From Lachnospiraceae bacterium UBA7598 (lineage in GTDB: Bacteria > Bacillota > Clostridia > Lachnospirales > Lachnospiraceae): DNA of 8,744 nucleotides. Made by a program: the position numbers and the translations under genes. Of this stretch, positions 1 to 6,923 are shown one piece after another. The stretch is from assembly GCA_002474415.1 (NCBI GenBank), contig DLQV01000276.1, positions 1-8,744 of the forward strand. The letters run 5' to 3'. How positions within the stretch are numbered: the stretch's first letter is position 1; each line of letters begins with the position of its first letter. Below the pieces are notes generated by a model. The model searched no databases and had not been told where the DNA came from. It was given only the letters and a program-made list of their open reading frames with translations.

Positions 1-119
1 CTTCTGATTTCTGTCAGCGGGATTGGTCCGAAGGGTGGACTCGCAATTCTTTCTGCACTGAGCGCAGAAAGAATTGCGAGTCCACCCTTCGGACCAATCC
101 CGCTGACAGAAATCAGAAG
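1..119. repeat. Terminal foldback inverted repeat, probable assembly artefact
   Basis: Positions 1-56 are an exact reverse complement of 64-119, with only a 7-base loop (57-63, actgagc) between them; within the loop 58/62 and 59/61 also pair, so just the 57/63 pair fails. The repeat begins at the first base of the window and both arms encode the same stretch of ruvA, one on each strand. A 56-bp perfect palindrome inside a conserved gene, starting exactly at a sequence end, is typical of a snap-back chimera or of assembly-graph folding. A short natural hairpin in the gene (TCTGC, 7-base loop, GCAGA) sits at the turn and could have seeded it. Arm 64-119 is the true locus because it continues into intact ruvA; arm 1-56 is the copy. 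Confidence 0.93.
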
Positions 120-338
120 TTTGAAAAGCTCCAGATCGTCTTTGGTCAGGAATCCATAGAGAATCATGGCATCCTCCCGCAGATACAGATACGTATAAAC
201 CTTAATCTCCTCACCGACTGCCGGAAGATACTCAAAAGTCTGTCCGGGAATAAATACCTGATATCCGATTCCCCCGGTCTCTATAACTATATGATCCAGA
301 TTCGTTTCTGCAAGCTCACCTTTGATATATGCGTACAT
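1..338 (-). CDS. ruvA: Holliday junction branch migration subunit RuvA, 5' part, corrupted at its end
   Basis: RuvA binds four-way DNA junctions as a tetramer and positions the RuvB motor for branch migration in recombinational repair. Reading the minus strand from ATG 338 gives MYAYIKGELAETNLDHIVIE and then GGIGYQV, LREDAMILYGF and LFKLLISVSGIGPKGGLAIL. This is the usual N-terminal OB-fold domain followed by the first helix-hairpin-helix (VSGIGPK, about residues 79-85). The start is supported by AGGAG at 347-351, eight bases upstream. About 95 residues look genuine. After SALSA the frame runs into the reverse-complement arm (positions 56-1) and codes for residues (ERIASPPFG...) unlike any RuvA, where DDLRFAI-type sequence and a second HhH (PGVGKKTAE) are expected. 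A full RuvA is about 200 residues; the rest, and usually ruvB, would lie beyond the left edge. The gene has its own promoter and a LexA-like box upstream. Confidence 0.93.
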   Translation of the reverse strand, partial: MYAYIKGELAETNLDHIVIETGGIGYQVFIPGQTFEYLPAVGEEIKVYTYLYLREDAMILYGFLTKDDLELFKLLISVSGIGPKGGLAILSALSAERIASPPFGPIPLTEIR

Positions 339-375
339 AAAACATTCTCCTCATTTTGGTTCATTCACGGTATCT

Positions 376-404
376 ATCATAACACAGCCGATGCAATTAT
401 GCAA
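376..404 (-). promoter_or_regulatory. Putative sigma-A promoter of ruvA with extended -10
   Basis: On the minus strand, in the 75-base gap between the Gx-family gene and ruvA, a -35-like TTGCAT (399-404) is followed after 17 bases by TATGAT (376-381). TG at 383-384 makes an extended -10 (TGTTATGAT). The predicted start of transcription near 369 leaves a leader of about 30 bases before ATG 338. The -35 matches the consensus at only three of six positions, but the extended -10 compensates. No terminator hairpin is visible between 339 and 413, so some read-through from the upstream operon is also possible. Confidence 0.6.
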
Positions 405-415
405 ACAGATGTTCT
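402..415 (-). promoter_or_regulatory. Candidate LexA (SOS) box upstream of ruvA
   Basis: The minus strand reads AGAACATCTGTTTG. This keeps the GAAC-N4-GTTY core of the Gram-positive LexA site (CGAAC RNRY GTTYG) and differs from that 14-base consensus at two positions. It overlaps the -35 element of the ruvA promoter by three bases, where a bound repressor would block RNA polymerase. ruvAB is a known SOS target in many bacteria, so the gene context agrees. It also overlaps the stop codon of the preceding gene. The call rests on motif and position only. Confidence 0.5.
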
Positions 416-938
416 ATCCGTGATATCTTTCTGTCAGAAAACGCAGACGCACGATCAGTTCCTGTGCAAGAAGTCCGATCAGAAACCCTGTAAGCAGTCC
501 GGCTATCAGAAGTACCGGAAAATAATACAACACATAATGGCTGGACACGACAAGTGCCGCCACGACAATCTGCCCGATGTTATGAGCAATTCCTCCTGCC
601 ACACTGACGGAAATACAGCCCAGCCGATTTCCTTTTTTCAGAAGTGCCATCACAAGAAAACTAAGGATTCCCCCGCCTAAGGAATACAAAATTCCAATCA
701 GATTGCCAAACAAAATTCCGACAAGAAAAATTCTTATGACAGAAACACAAAATGCCTCCCTCGTTCCAATCGAATACAGCATTAAAACAACCACAATATT
801 GGTCAGTCCAAGTTTTACTCCCGGAATCCCAAAATCAAAGGGAATCAGCATTTCTATATAACTGCAGATCATGGCAAGTGCGAGAAATACCCCCATAAAC
901 GCCGTTTTTCTCCAAAGCTGTTTACTGTGCAAATCCAT
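414..938 (-). CDS. Gx transporter / heptaprenyl diphosphate synthase component I family membrane protein
   Basis: A 174-residue very hydrophobic protein with about five membrane segments (roughly residues 12-32, 45-58, 63-100 as one or two spans, 112-133 and 138-160). The family signature is visible as PGVKLGLTNI (39-48) and GGIAHNIGQ (115-123). Homologues are annotated as heptaprenyl diphosphate synthase component I or Gx transporter family; the enzyme name is doubtful for a protein that is nearly all membrane, and its exact role is not established. ATG 938 overlaps the end of the upstream NusG-II gene by 17 bases, with GAAGGG just upstream of it, suggesting coupled translation. The same gene pair is common near ApbE and flavoprotein electron-transfer genes. 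It is the last gene of the proB operon; ruvA follows after 75 bases. Confidence 0.85.
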   Translation of the reverse strand: MDLHSKQLWRKTAFMGVFLALAMICSYIEMLIPFDFGIPGVKLGLTNIVVVLMLYSIGTREAFCVSVIRIFLVGILFGNLIGILYSLGGGILSFLVMALLKKGNRLGCISVSVAGGIAHNIGQIVVAALVVSSHYVLYYFPVLLIAGLLTGFLIGLLAQELIVRLRFLTERYHG

Positions 939-1305
939 CCATCCCTTCTTTTTTCGAATTCGTTACGGTCACTACCACACGATTCGGCAGACAGACAATG
1001 CTTTCATTTTCCGTGGAAATTGCTTTCTGATGCACGCACAGTTTGTCCGGACAATCCGCTTCCTTCATATCCGCTTTCCCATCGCAGATCACCAGAACAT
1101 TCGTGGTTTTTCCTTTGGAATTTTTAATTTTTACAGTCTGTGGCTGCGACAGGGAATAGGTTCCATACACCTCTCCATCTCTCGTCACCACCACAGAGAC
1201 TCCCTGTTTTCCTCCACCAAGATACCAGATGCCCAGTACGATAAGGCAGATACCAAGAAGCGCACCGATAAAAATCACATCTTTTTTGCCAAATTTTCTA
1301 CGCAT
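922..1305 (-). CDS. Membrane-anchored NusG domain II-containing protein
   Basis: A 127-residue protein with a basic N-terminus (MRRKFGKKD), one membrane helix (about residues 10-30) and an extracytoplasmic domain of the NusG-II type. The diagnostic motif is CPDKLCVHQKAIS followed by VCLPNRVVV, giving three cysteines at 85, 90 and 105. Despite the name it has no NGN or KOW transcription-factor domain, so it is not the elongation factor NusG. The function is not established; members are found beside Gx-family membrane proteins, ApbE and FMN-binding proteins, and a redox role outside the membrane is an inference. ATG 1305 overlaps the miaB stop by eight bases, with a GGGAGAG ribosome site inside the end of miaB. 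Its own stop lies inside the Gx gene. Confidence 0.87.
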   Translation of the reverse strand: MRRKFGKKDVIFIGALLGICLIVLGIWYLGGGKQGVSVVVTRDGEVYGTYSLSQPQTVKIKNSKGKTTNVLVICDGKADMKEADCPDKLCVHQKAISTENESIVCLPNRVVVTVTNSKKEGMDGFAQ

Positions 1306-2734
1306 TCTCTGCGATCTCTCCCAGATAATAAAAACCTTTACATTCCGTAAGTTTTACCATAAACAGTTTTCCGATCATATCCGGAGTTCCCGGAAAATGT
1401 ACCACCGAATTGTTCGAAAGCCGTCCGGTAATCAGAGAAGCATCCTGTGAATTCTGTTCCTCTGCCAGCACTTCCATCACTTTTCCTTCCAGTGCCATGG
1501 CTTTCTTTGCGCTGATCTGCTGTACTTCCTTTAACAACAGATCAAAATGCCGTTTTACTTCATCCGGATCACACTGATCTTCCATGGATGCTGCAGGTGT
1601 GCCGGTCCGCTTGGAATAAATAAATGTAAATGCACTGTCATATTCCACCTGTTTTACCACATCAAGCGTTTCCTGAAAATCTTCTTCTGTCTCTCCCGGA
1701 AATCCGACAATAATATCGGTCGTCAATGCAATATCCGGAATTGCCTCCCGAAGTTTATTTACAATCGTCAGATACTGTTCTTTATCATAATGCCGGTTCA
1801 TGATTTTTAAAATCCGTGAGCTTCCGGACTGCAGCGGCAGATGCATGTGCTTGCATACCTTATCACATTCCTTCATGGCAAGGATCAGATCATCCGACAG
1901 ATCCTTCGGATGAGAAGTCATAAACCGGATTCTCTTTAATCCCTCAATCTTGTTTACTTCCCGGAGAAGTTCAGCAAACGTAACCGGCTGCTCTAAATTT
2001 TTTCCATAAGAATTGACATTCTGTCCAAGCAGCATGACTTCACACACGCCATCTGCCACCAGTCCTTCAATCTCACGGATGATATCTTTCGGTTCCCGGC
2101 TGCGCTCGCGGCCCCTGACGTAAGGAACGATACAGTAACTGCAGAAATTATTACATCCAAACATGATATTGACACCGGATTTGAAAGAAAATTTCCGCCG
2201 GATTGGAAGATCTTCAACGATCTTATCCGTATCCTTCCATATATCAATGATCATGGAATTCGATTCCATGCGATTGCATAAAAGCTCCGCAAATTTATAG
2301 ATATTGTGCGTTCCGAATACCAGATCCACAAACCGATAGGACTTGCGGATTTTCTCCACTACCGTCGGCTCCTGCATCATGCAGCCACAGAGTGCAATCA
2401 TCATATGCGGATTTTTCTTTTTAAAGTTCGACAGATACCCAAGGCGTCCGTACACCTTATTGTTTGCATTTTCACGCACCGTACAGGTATTGTAAATCAC
2501 AAAGTCCGCATGCTCATCCTCTGTCTCTACATAACCGATGTCTGTCAGGATTCCTAAAAGTTTCTCCGAATCCCTCGCATTCATCTGGCAGCCAAACGTA
2601 TGAACACAGCAGGTCAGTTTACGCCCCGCTTCTTTTTCCTTTTGTGCCACATACTGTCTGGCTTTTTTTATGTATTCGTACTGCCGTCTGGTTTCCTCTT
2701 CTCCGGTTAATACATTTGTTTCTAAATCTCTCAT
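1298..2734 (-). CDS. miaB: tRNA-2-methylthio-N6-dimethylallyladenosine synthase MiaB
   Basis: A radical-SAM methylthiotransferase that adds the 2-methylthio group to isopentenyl-adenosine 37 of tRNAs reading UNN codons. At 478 residues it is full length plus a short N-terminal extension common in clostridia. The N-terminal UPF0004 domain has the three auxiliary-cluster cysteines: C49 in TFGCQMN, C84 in NTCTVREN and C118 in CGCMMQ. The radical-SAM CxxxCxxC is C194, C198 and C201 (GCNNFCSYC). Further MiaB signatures are GQNVNSYG (237-244), MTSHPKDL, HLPLQSGS and DIIVGFPGET. The C-terminal 60 or so residues are the TRAM domain. ATG 2734 lies 24 bases after the proA stop. The nearest ribosome site, AGAGG, is unusually close (about three bases), with another AGGAGAG further up; no other methionine precedes the first conserved motif. 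Confidence 0.97.
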   Translation of the reverse strand: MRDLETNVLTGEEETRRQYEYIKKARQYVAQKEKEAGRKLTCCVHTFGCQMNARDSEKLLGILTDIGYVETEDEHADFVIYNTCTVRENANNKVYGRLGYLSNFKKKNPHMMIALCGCMMQEPTVVEKIRKSYRFVDLVFGTHNIYKFAELLCNRMESNSMIIDIWKDTDKIVEDLPIRRKFSFKSGVNIMFGCNNFCSYCIVPYVRGRERSREPKDIIREIEGLVADGVCEVMLLGQNVNSYGKNLEQPVTFAELLREVNKIEGLKRIRFMTSHPKDLSDDLILAMKECDKVCKHMHLPLQSGSSRILKIMNRHYDKEQYLTIVNKLREAIPDIALTTDIIVGFPGETEEDFQETLDVVKQVEYDSAFTFIYSKRTGTPAASMEDQCDPDEVKRHFDLLLKEVQQISAKKAMALEGKVMEVLAEEQNSQDASLITGRLSNNSVVHFPGTPDMIGKLFMVKLTECKGFYYLGEIAENA

Positions 2735-2758
2735 AATCCTCTTATTTTTCCTACTCTC

Positions 2759-4021
2759 CTATGGACGGACCTGGCCGTTTCCATAAATAATATATTTATA
2801 GCTGGTAAGCGCCTCAAGTCCCATCGGACCTCTGGCATGTAATTTCTGTGTGCTGATTCCGATCTCTGCACCAAGACCAAACTCATTTCCATCGGAAAAA
2901 CGGGTCGATGCATTCACATAAACACATGCGGAATCAATTTCATTTAAAAATCTCTGTGCAACATCATAGTCTTTGGTTATGATTGCCTCGGAATGGGAAG
3001 TATTGTACTTATTGATATGTGCGATTGCTTCATCTAAACTGTCTACAATCTTTACCGACATAATATAATCCAGATACTCCGTGCCCCAGTCTTCTTCCGT
3101 CGCATCTTTTACCAGTGGCTGATCCGGTCCCAGACATTCGACGGCATACGAATCTCCGCGCATCTCCACATCATACTCTTTTAATGCTGCATACAGCTTC
3201 GGCAGAAACTCTTTTGCAATTGCCCGGTGCACTACAATGGATTCGCAGGCATTGCATACACCAATCCGCTGTGTCTTTGCATTTCTGATGATATTGACCG
3301 CCATCTCCTGATCCGCATACTGATCCACATAAACATGACAGTTTCCGGTTCCGGTTTCAATAACCGGAATCGTTGCATTATTTACCACACTCTGGATCAA
3401 TCCCCTGCCGCCTCTTGGAATCAGCAGATCCACATAATCTTTCATTTTCATAAACGCATTGGTAGTTTCCCGATCGGTGCTCTCAATCAGACTGAGTGCC
3501 CCTTTTGGAATATTCATTTTGCGAAGTGCCTCCTGCATAGCAGAAACAATCGCAATGTTTGAATGGATGGCGTCACTTCCACCTTTTAAAATCGCACAGT
3601 TTCCGGATTTAAAGCAAAGACCAAACGCATCGGAAGTAACATTTGGACGGGCCTCAAAGATCATGCCTACGACACCAATCGCTACACGCACTTTTCCAAT
3701 GATCAGTCCGTTCGGACGTTTTCGCATAGACATCACTTCCCCGATCGGATCCTCCAGTTTCGCCACCTGACGGAGTCCGTCTGCCATCCCAAGAAGACGG
3801 TCATGATCCAGCTTCAGGCGGTCTAAAAGCCCCTGCGGCATATTGCGCTCGCGTCCCCGCTCCATATCTGTCGCATTGGCCTCTAAGATTTCCTGTTCAT
3901 GTGCCATGAGCGCATCCGCAGCCAGTTCGAGTGTTCTGTTTTTCGTATCGGTATCCAGCATTCCTACCTTGATTCGGTCCTCATGTGCCTGTCGGCACAA
4001 TTCTTCTAGTTTTGCATCCAT
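2759..4021 (-). CDS. proA: Gamma-glutamyl phosphate reductase ProA
   Basis: Reduces gamma-glutamyl phosphate with NADPH to glutamate-5-semialdehyde, the second step of proline synthesis in the cytoplasm. The 420-residue length is normal. It has the aldehyde-dehydrogenase fold with [11 protein letters not shown] (123-133), LKGGSDAI (145-152), PRGGRGLIQ (202-210), [10 protein letters not shown] (224-233) and the catalytic cysteine in [10 protein letters not shown] (C256). It ends with the typical [20 protein letters not shown] segment. ATG 4021 is preceded by a strong GGAGGAG inside the end of the folate gene, from which it is separated by a single base. It shares the operon with proB but is separated from it by two small genes. 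Confidence 0.98.
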   Translation of the reverse strand: MDAKLEELCRQAHEDRIKVGMLDTDTKNRTLELAADALMAHEQEILEANATDMERGRERNMPQGLLDRLKLDHDRLLGMADGLRQVAKLEDPIGEVMSMRKRPNGLIIGKVRVAIGVVGMIFEARPNVTSDAFGLCFKSGNCAILKGGSDAIHSNIAIVSAMQEALRKMNIPKGALSLIESTDRETTNAFMKMKDYVDLLIPRGGRGLIQSVVNNATIPVIETGTGNCHVYVDQYADQEMAVNIIRNAKTQRIGVCNACESIVVHRAIAKEFLPKLYAALKEYDVEMRGDSYAVECLGPDQPLVKDATEEDWGTEYLDYIMSVKIVDSLDEAIAHINKYNTSHSEAIITKDYDVAQRFLNEIDSACVYVNASTRFSDGNEFGLGAEIGISTQKLHARGPMGLEALTSYKYIIYGNGQVRP

Positions 4022-4022
4022 T

Positions 4023-4610
4023 TTATTCTCCTCCTGTTGTCCGTTTCGGACGATACCATTGTTGTTCTGTGATCACATCATTCATGGGATGATCATGTAT
4101 TTCCGTTGGAATTTTTTTTGCCATCTGTTCTCCAAATGCAATCCCCGTCCTGTGCAGATTTTCTTTCTGTTTCAGGTAACGATCATAAAATCCTCCCCCG
4201 TATCCGAGCCGCATTCCCCTTTCATCAAATGCAACACCGGGAACAAGAATCCATGCCTCCTCATCCCCCGCAAAAGAAGAAAGCGGATATTGTTCCACGT
4301 CCGGCTCTGGGACGGAAAACATTCCCTTTTTTAACTGTCCGGGATCTTCAATCCGGTAAAACTCCATTTCCTTCCCATACACCTTCGGGAAAAAAATCTG
4401 CTTTTTGTCCCGGAGTGCCTGATCGCAGAACAGCTGCAATTCGACTTCGCTTCTAATCGCGGCATAGACCAGAATTTTCTGAAATCTGGCATACTCCGGC
4501 GCAACCAGCAGCCGTTCACAGATTTTTGCACTCTTCTGCCGCCTCTCCTGCGGAGAAATCCGGTCTCTCTTTTCCTTCATCCGTTTACGAAGTTCTTGTT
4601 TTTGATCCAT
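4023..4610 (-). CDS. 5-formyltetrahydrofolate cyclo-ligase
   Basis: Converts 5-formyl-THF to 5,10-methenyl-THF using ATP, returning the stored folate to one-carbon metabolism. The family (FthC/YgfA/MTHFS) is shown by the basic N-terminal helix ([13 protein letters not shown]), R53SEVEL, and the C-terminal signature [10 protein letters not shown] plus [12 protein letters not shown] (about 123-146). I place the start at ATG 4610 (195 residues, the usual length), because GGAG lies six bases upstream at 4617-4620 and the protein then begins with [10 protein letters not shown] as family members do. The frame is open upstream to an ATG at 4646, but that stretch (MKMDLWKILEKN) is the overlapping end of the previous gene in another frame. 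The start overlaps that gene by 26 bases, and the stop is one base from the proA start. Confidence 0.95.
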   Translation of the reverse strand: MDQKQELRKRMKEKRDRISPQERRQKSAKICERLLVAPEYARFQKILVYAAIRSEVELQLFCDQALRDKKQIFFPKVYGKEMEFYRIEDPGQLKKGMFSVPEPDVEQYPLSSFAGDEEAWILVPGVAFDERGMRLGYGGGFYDRYLKQKENLHRTGIAFGEQMAKKIPTEIHDHPMNDVITEQQWYRPKRTTGGE

Positions 4611-4809
4611 ATTTTTCTCCAAGATTTTCCACAGATCCATCTTCATTCATCATATCAATATTATTGAGCTGATTGCGCAGATTTGCCTTTACCGAAGCAA
4701 CATATTCCTGACGCAGCAGCGCCTGTTCTTTCTTTTCTTCTTCACTTAATCCTTCTGCCTTGGATTTTTTGTATAATTCATTGATACGTGCAATTTTTTC
4801 GTTTGTCAT
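4585..4809 (-). CDS. UPF0291 / DUF896 small protein (YnzC-like)
   Basis: A 74-residue, charged, soluble protein with the full family pattern: an N-terminal helical hairpin (ARINELYKKSKAEGLSEEE), QALLRQEYV, and the C-terminal NLRNQLNNIDMM...[12 protein letters not shown]. The Bacillus subtilis relative YnzC has a two-helix structure and unknown function; it is encoded beside the SOS division inhibitor YneA. Here it lies in a proline/folate operon and gives no direct hint of a role in SOS. Its ATG (4809-4807) overlaps the proB TGA by one base (TGATG), so translation is probably coupled; only a weak GGAG lies further upstream. The 3' end overlaps the cyclo-ligase start by 26 bases. Confidence 0.92.
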   Translation of the reverse strand: MTNEKIARINELYKKSKAEGLSEEEKKEQALLRQEYVASVKANLRNQLNNIDMMNEDGSVENLGEKYGSKTRTS

Positions 4810-5648
4810 CAGCCTATCGTCTCCATAATATAATTTGCAAGGTTAAAGTTTGCATTTTCATTTGCTGTAAATAAAGTCCCCACATAATCATTTGCAAAAA
4901 TGTCCTGCAGGATGCGGACATCCCCGCCATTCGCAATAATCATGTCCGTTCCGGATAATGTTGCAATCTTTGCCGCCGCAAGTTTTGTTGCCATCCCACC
5001 GGTTCCGACATTGCTGCCTGTGGATTCTTTTGCCATTCCATATATATTTTCATCAATTGTATCTACGACTTTGAGCAGTTCTGCCCCCGGATTTTTGTGC
5101 GGATCATCCGTATAAAGTCCATCAATATCGGAAAGCAGAATCAAAAGATCTGCTCCCACCATAGAGGCTACCAGCGCAGACAGTGTGTCATTGTCACCAA
5201 ACTGCATCTCATAGGTACTGACCGTATCATTTTCATTTACGACCGGAATCACTCCCAGATGAAACAGTTCATCAAATGTATTCTTTGCATTTGCACGGGA
5301 TACCGGATTCACCATTGTATTTTTTGTCAGCAGAATCTGCCCCGCAGTCTGCGAATATTCCGCAAACAGTTTCTGGTAAACCATCATCAATTTTGCCTGT
5401 CCCACAGCCGCACATGCCTGCTTTACCGATGTCTCGGACGGACGTTCCTTCACTCCCATAGCTGCACGGCCCACGGCAATCGCACCGGAGCTTACCAGAC
5501 AGACATCCATTCCCTGATTGTGCAGATCACTCAGTTGCCGGACCAGATGTTCCATTTTGGCAAGATTTAAGCGGCCGGTCTCTGCGTGCGTCAGAGAAGA
5601 TGATCCGATTTTGATCACGATACGTTTATAACCTAACTTACTGTCCAT
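4809..5648 (-). CDS. proB: Glutamate 5-kinase ProB, short form
   Basis: Phosphorylates glutamate with ATP to gamma-glutamyl phosphate, the first and normally proline-inhibited step of proline synthesis. The amino-acid-kinase domain is complete: VIKIGSSSLT (11-20), LVSSGAIAVG (51-60), VVNENDTV (136-143), FGDNDTLSALVA (150-161), LLSDIDGLYTDDP (171-183) and GTGGMATKLAAA (215-226). At 279 residues it lacks the C-terminal PUA domain of the approximately 367-residue Escherichia coli enzyme; the stop comes right after the kinase fold, as in many Firmicutes short forms, so this is not a truncation. ATG 5648 has GAGGAA about nine bases upstream. It is the first gene of the seven-gene minus-strand unit and is transcribed divergently from apbE. 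Confidence 0.98.
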   Translation of the reverse strand: MDSKLGYKRIVIKIGSSSLTHAETGRLNLAKMEHLVRQLSDLHNQGMDVCLVSSGAIAVGRAAMGVKERPSETSVKQACAAVGQAKLMMVYQKLFAEYSQTAGQILLTKNTMVNPVSRANAKNTFDELFHLGVIPVVNENDTVSTYEMQFGDNDTLSALVASMVGADLLILLSDIDGLYTDDPHKNPGAELLKVVDTIDENIYGMAKESTGSNVGTGGMATKLAAAKIATLSGTDMIIANGGDVRILQDIFANDYVGTLFTANENANFNLANYIMETIG

Positions 5649-5693
5649 TGTACTTTATTCCTCGATTTCCTTTCCTTATGCATACCTTTAAAT

Positions 5694-5722
5694 ACTTTAC
5701 CATATCTTCCGAGAAAAAACAA
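5694..5722 (-). promoter_or_regulatory. Weak candidate promoter for the proB operon
   Basis: On the minus strand TTGTTT (5717-5722) and TAAAGT (5694-5699) are separated by 17 bases and would give a leader of about 40 bases before proB. Both hexamers are poor matches (three and four of six). The spacing and location between divergent genes make it the best candidate I can see. No T-box, riboswitch or attenuator hairpin is evident in 5649-5789. Confidence 0.27.
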
Positions 5723-5728
5723 CAAAGC

Positions 5729-5757
5729 TTGCCGCCTGCCATAAAATGGAGTATATT
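5729..5757 (+). promoter_or_regulatory. Putative sigma-A promoter of apbE
   Basis: TTGCCG (5729-5734) and TATATT (5752-5757) are 17 bases apart, matching the -35 and -10 consensus at four and five of six positions. Transcription would start near 5764, about 26 bases before ATG 5790, with the GGAGAGGA ribosome site (5777-5784) in the leader. This promoter reads away from proB. Confidence 0.62.
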
Positions 5758-5789
5758 AATCTGTATAAAATTTTACGGAGAGGATTTTC

Positions 5790-6848
5790 ATGAAAAAACA
5801 AAAATACATCAGATACATGTTGTTACCCACAATGCTTCTTTGCCTTGTTGCAATAGTTCTTTGCGGCTGCTCTGCCAATTCTGGGAAAGTATCCAAAACG
5901 GGATTTTATTTTGATACGATGATCACAGTTACCCTCTATGGAACCAGTGATGAAAAGATTCTGGATGATTGCTTTTCCCTGGCAGGAAAATACGAAAAGA
6001 AACTTTCAAACACCATCACAGACAGCGAAGTTTCAAAAATTAATCAGGCAGACGGTCAATATGTAACCGTCGGCAACGATACCCTTTCCCTGATCGAGGA
6101 TGGTATCCGGTACGGAAAAATCAGCGGTGGAAAATTCGATATTACCATCGGTACGCTTTCGGACCTGTGGAATTTTTCAAAGATTGCAGAAAATGCCAAA
6201 TCCGATGATAACGAGGTCGATGCTTCGGTCGTCCCTTCCCCGGAAAAAATTGAAGAGGCACTGACACATGTCAACTATAAAAATATCGAGATCAAAGGGA
6301 ATCAGGTGCGGTTGAAAGATCCACAGGCAAAACTCGACCTTGGCGGGATTGCAAAAGGCTTTATTGCGGATAAAATGCGAAGTTTTTTGAACAAAAAAGG
6401 GATCACCTCCGGTGTGATCAGCCTTGGGGGAAATGTCCTGACTCTTGGGAAAAAAGCCGATCATTCTTCCTATACCATTGGTATCCAGAAACCATTTTCC
6501 GAAACCGGCACCGCACTCGGTACCTTAAAAGTAACAGATGCTTCGGTTGTTTCTTCCGGTATTTATGAGCGCTATTACCGGGTCAACGGCAAACTGTATC
6601 ACCATATTTTAGATACCTCCACAGGATATCCGGTCAAAAATCACCTGTATCAGGTAACAATCATCAGTAACATCTCCATGGATGGTGATGCGCTTAGCAC
6701 TACCTGTTTTTCCCTTGGGCTAAAAAAGGGAATGCAGCTGGTGGAACAGACCGATGGTGTGGAGGCCATCTTCGTTTCCGATGACGGAACGATTACGTGC
6801 AGTTCCGGTATTAACCAGAATGATTCCATACAGTTTCATGCCTCCTGA
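5790..6848 (+). CDS. apbE: FAD:protein FMN transferase ApbE, lipoprotein
   Basis: Transfers FMN from FAD onto a threonine of extracytoplasmic flavoproteins (RnfG and RnfD of the Rnf complex, NqrB/C, and other FMN-binding-domain proteins). The 352-residue protein starts with a lipoprotein signal: basic MKKQKYIR, a hydrophobic stretch (10-24) and lipobox LCGC with the lipidated cysteine at 27. ApbE motifs follow in order: FDTMITVTLYG (41-51), GKFDITIGTLSDLW (114-127), LDLGGIAKGFIAD (182-194), SLGGNVLTLG (211-220), SSGIYERYY, HHILDTSTGYP (271-281) and the Mg/FAD-site DGDALSTTCFSLG (298-310). The start is supported by GGAGAGGA 5-12 bases upstream. It is a single-gene unit with its own promoter, convergent with rnfB and sharing a terminator with it, so the nearby rnf products are the obvious substrates (inference). 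It was once annotated as a thiamine biosynthesis lipoprotein. Confidence 0.97.
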   Translation: MKKQKYIRYMLLPTMLLCLVAIVLCGCSANSGKVSKTGFYFDTMITVTLYGTSDEKILDDCFSLAGKYEKKLSNTITDSEVSKINQADGQYVTVGNDTLSLIEDGIRYGKISGGKFDITIGTLSDLWNFSKIAENAKSDDNEVDASVVPSPEKIEEALTHVNYKNIEIKGNQVRLKDPQAKLDLGGIAKGFIADKMRSFLNKKGITSGVISLGGNVLTLGKKADHSSYTIGIQKPFSETGTALGTLKVTDASVVSSGIYERYYRVNGKLYHHILDTSTGYPVKNHLYQVTIISNISMDGDALSTTCFSLGLKKGMQLVEQTDGVEAIFVSDDGTITCSSGINQNDSIQFHAS

Positions 6849-6879
6849 TTTTCGTATTCTAAAAATTTTGCATAAAAAT

Positions 6880-6912
6880 ACCCCCATGCAGGTTGTGATC
6901 CTGCATGGGGGT
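6880..6912. terminator. Bidirectional rho-independent terminator between apbE and rnfB
   Basis: A perfect 13-bp stem, ACCCCCATGCAGG (6880-6892) and CCTGCATGGGGGT (6900-6912), encloses a 7-base loop. On the plus strand it is followed by GTTTATTTCATTT, for apbE. On the minus strand it is followed by ATTTTTATG, for the rnf operon. It starts 32 bases after the apbE stop and ends 12 bases from the rnfB stop, so one hairpin serves both convergent units. Confidence 0.93.
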
Positions 6913-6923
6913 GTTTATTTCAT

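Noticed and set aside
1..119. Biological reading of the palindrome (cruciform, attachment site or transposon end)
   Set aside because: Both arms encode conserved ruvA codons and the repeat starts exactly at the first base, which fits a technical foldback much better than a functional element.
871..1350. Plus-strand open frame of 159 codons opposite the NusG-II gene
   Set aside because: It lies opposite NusG-II and crosses its overlaps with both neighbouring genes. The minus-strand frame carries the family cysteine motif; this frame has no signature.
2252..2275. Palindrome CATGGAA-ttcga-TTCCATG inside miaB
   Set aside because: Short arms within conserved coding sequence, with no T-run or operator context; likely chance.
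3843..4334. Plus-strand open frame of 163 codons across the proA/cyclo-ligase junction
   Set aside because: It is antisense to two well-supported genes, is rich in Ser/Arg/Cys as expected of an antisense shadow, and has no recognisable domain.
4611..4646. Upstream start at 4646 for the cyclo-ligase
   Set aside because: The extra twelve residues overlap conserved codons of the DUF896 gene and no ribosome site lies at a proper distance, whereas GGAG is well placed before ATG 4610.
5649..5789. Possible T-box or riboswitch ahead of proB
   Set aside because: The 141-base divergent region has no T-box sequence, specifier-like stem or terminator/antiterminator pair; only promoter-like hexamers and ribosome sites are seen.
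6400..6421. Short inverted repeat GATCACC...GGTGTGATC inside apbE
   Set aside because: It is imperfect, lies within a conserved reading frame and has no associated element; probably codon-driven chance.
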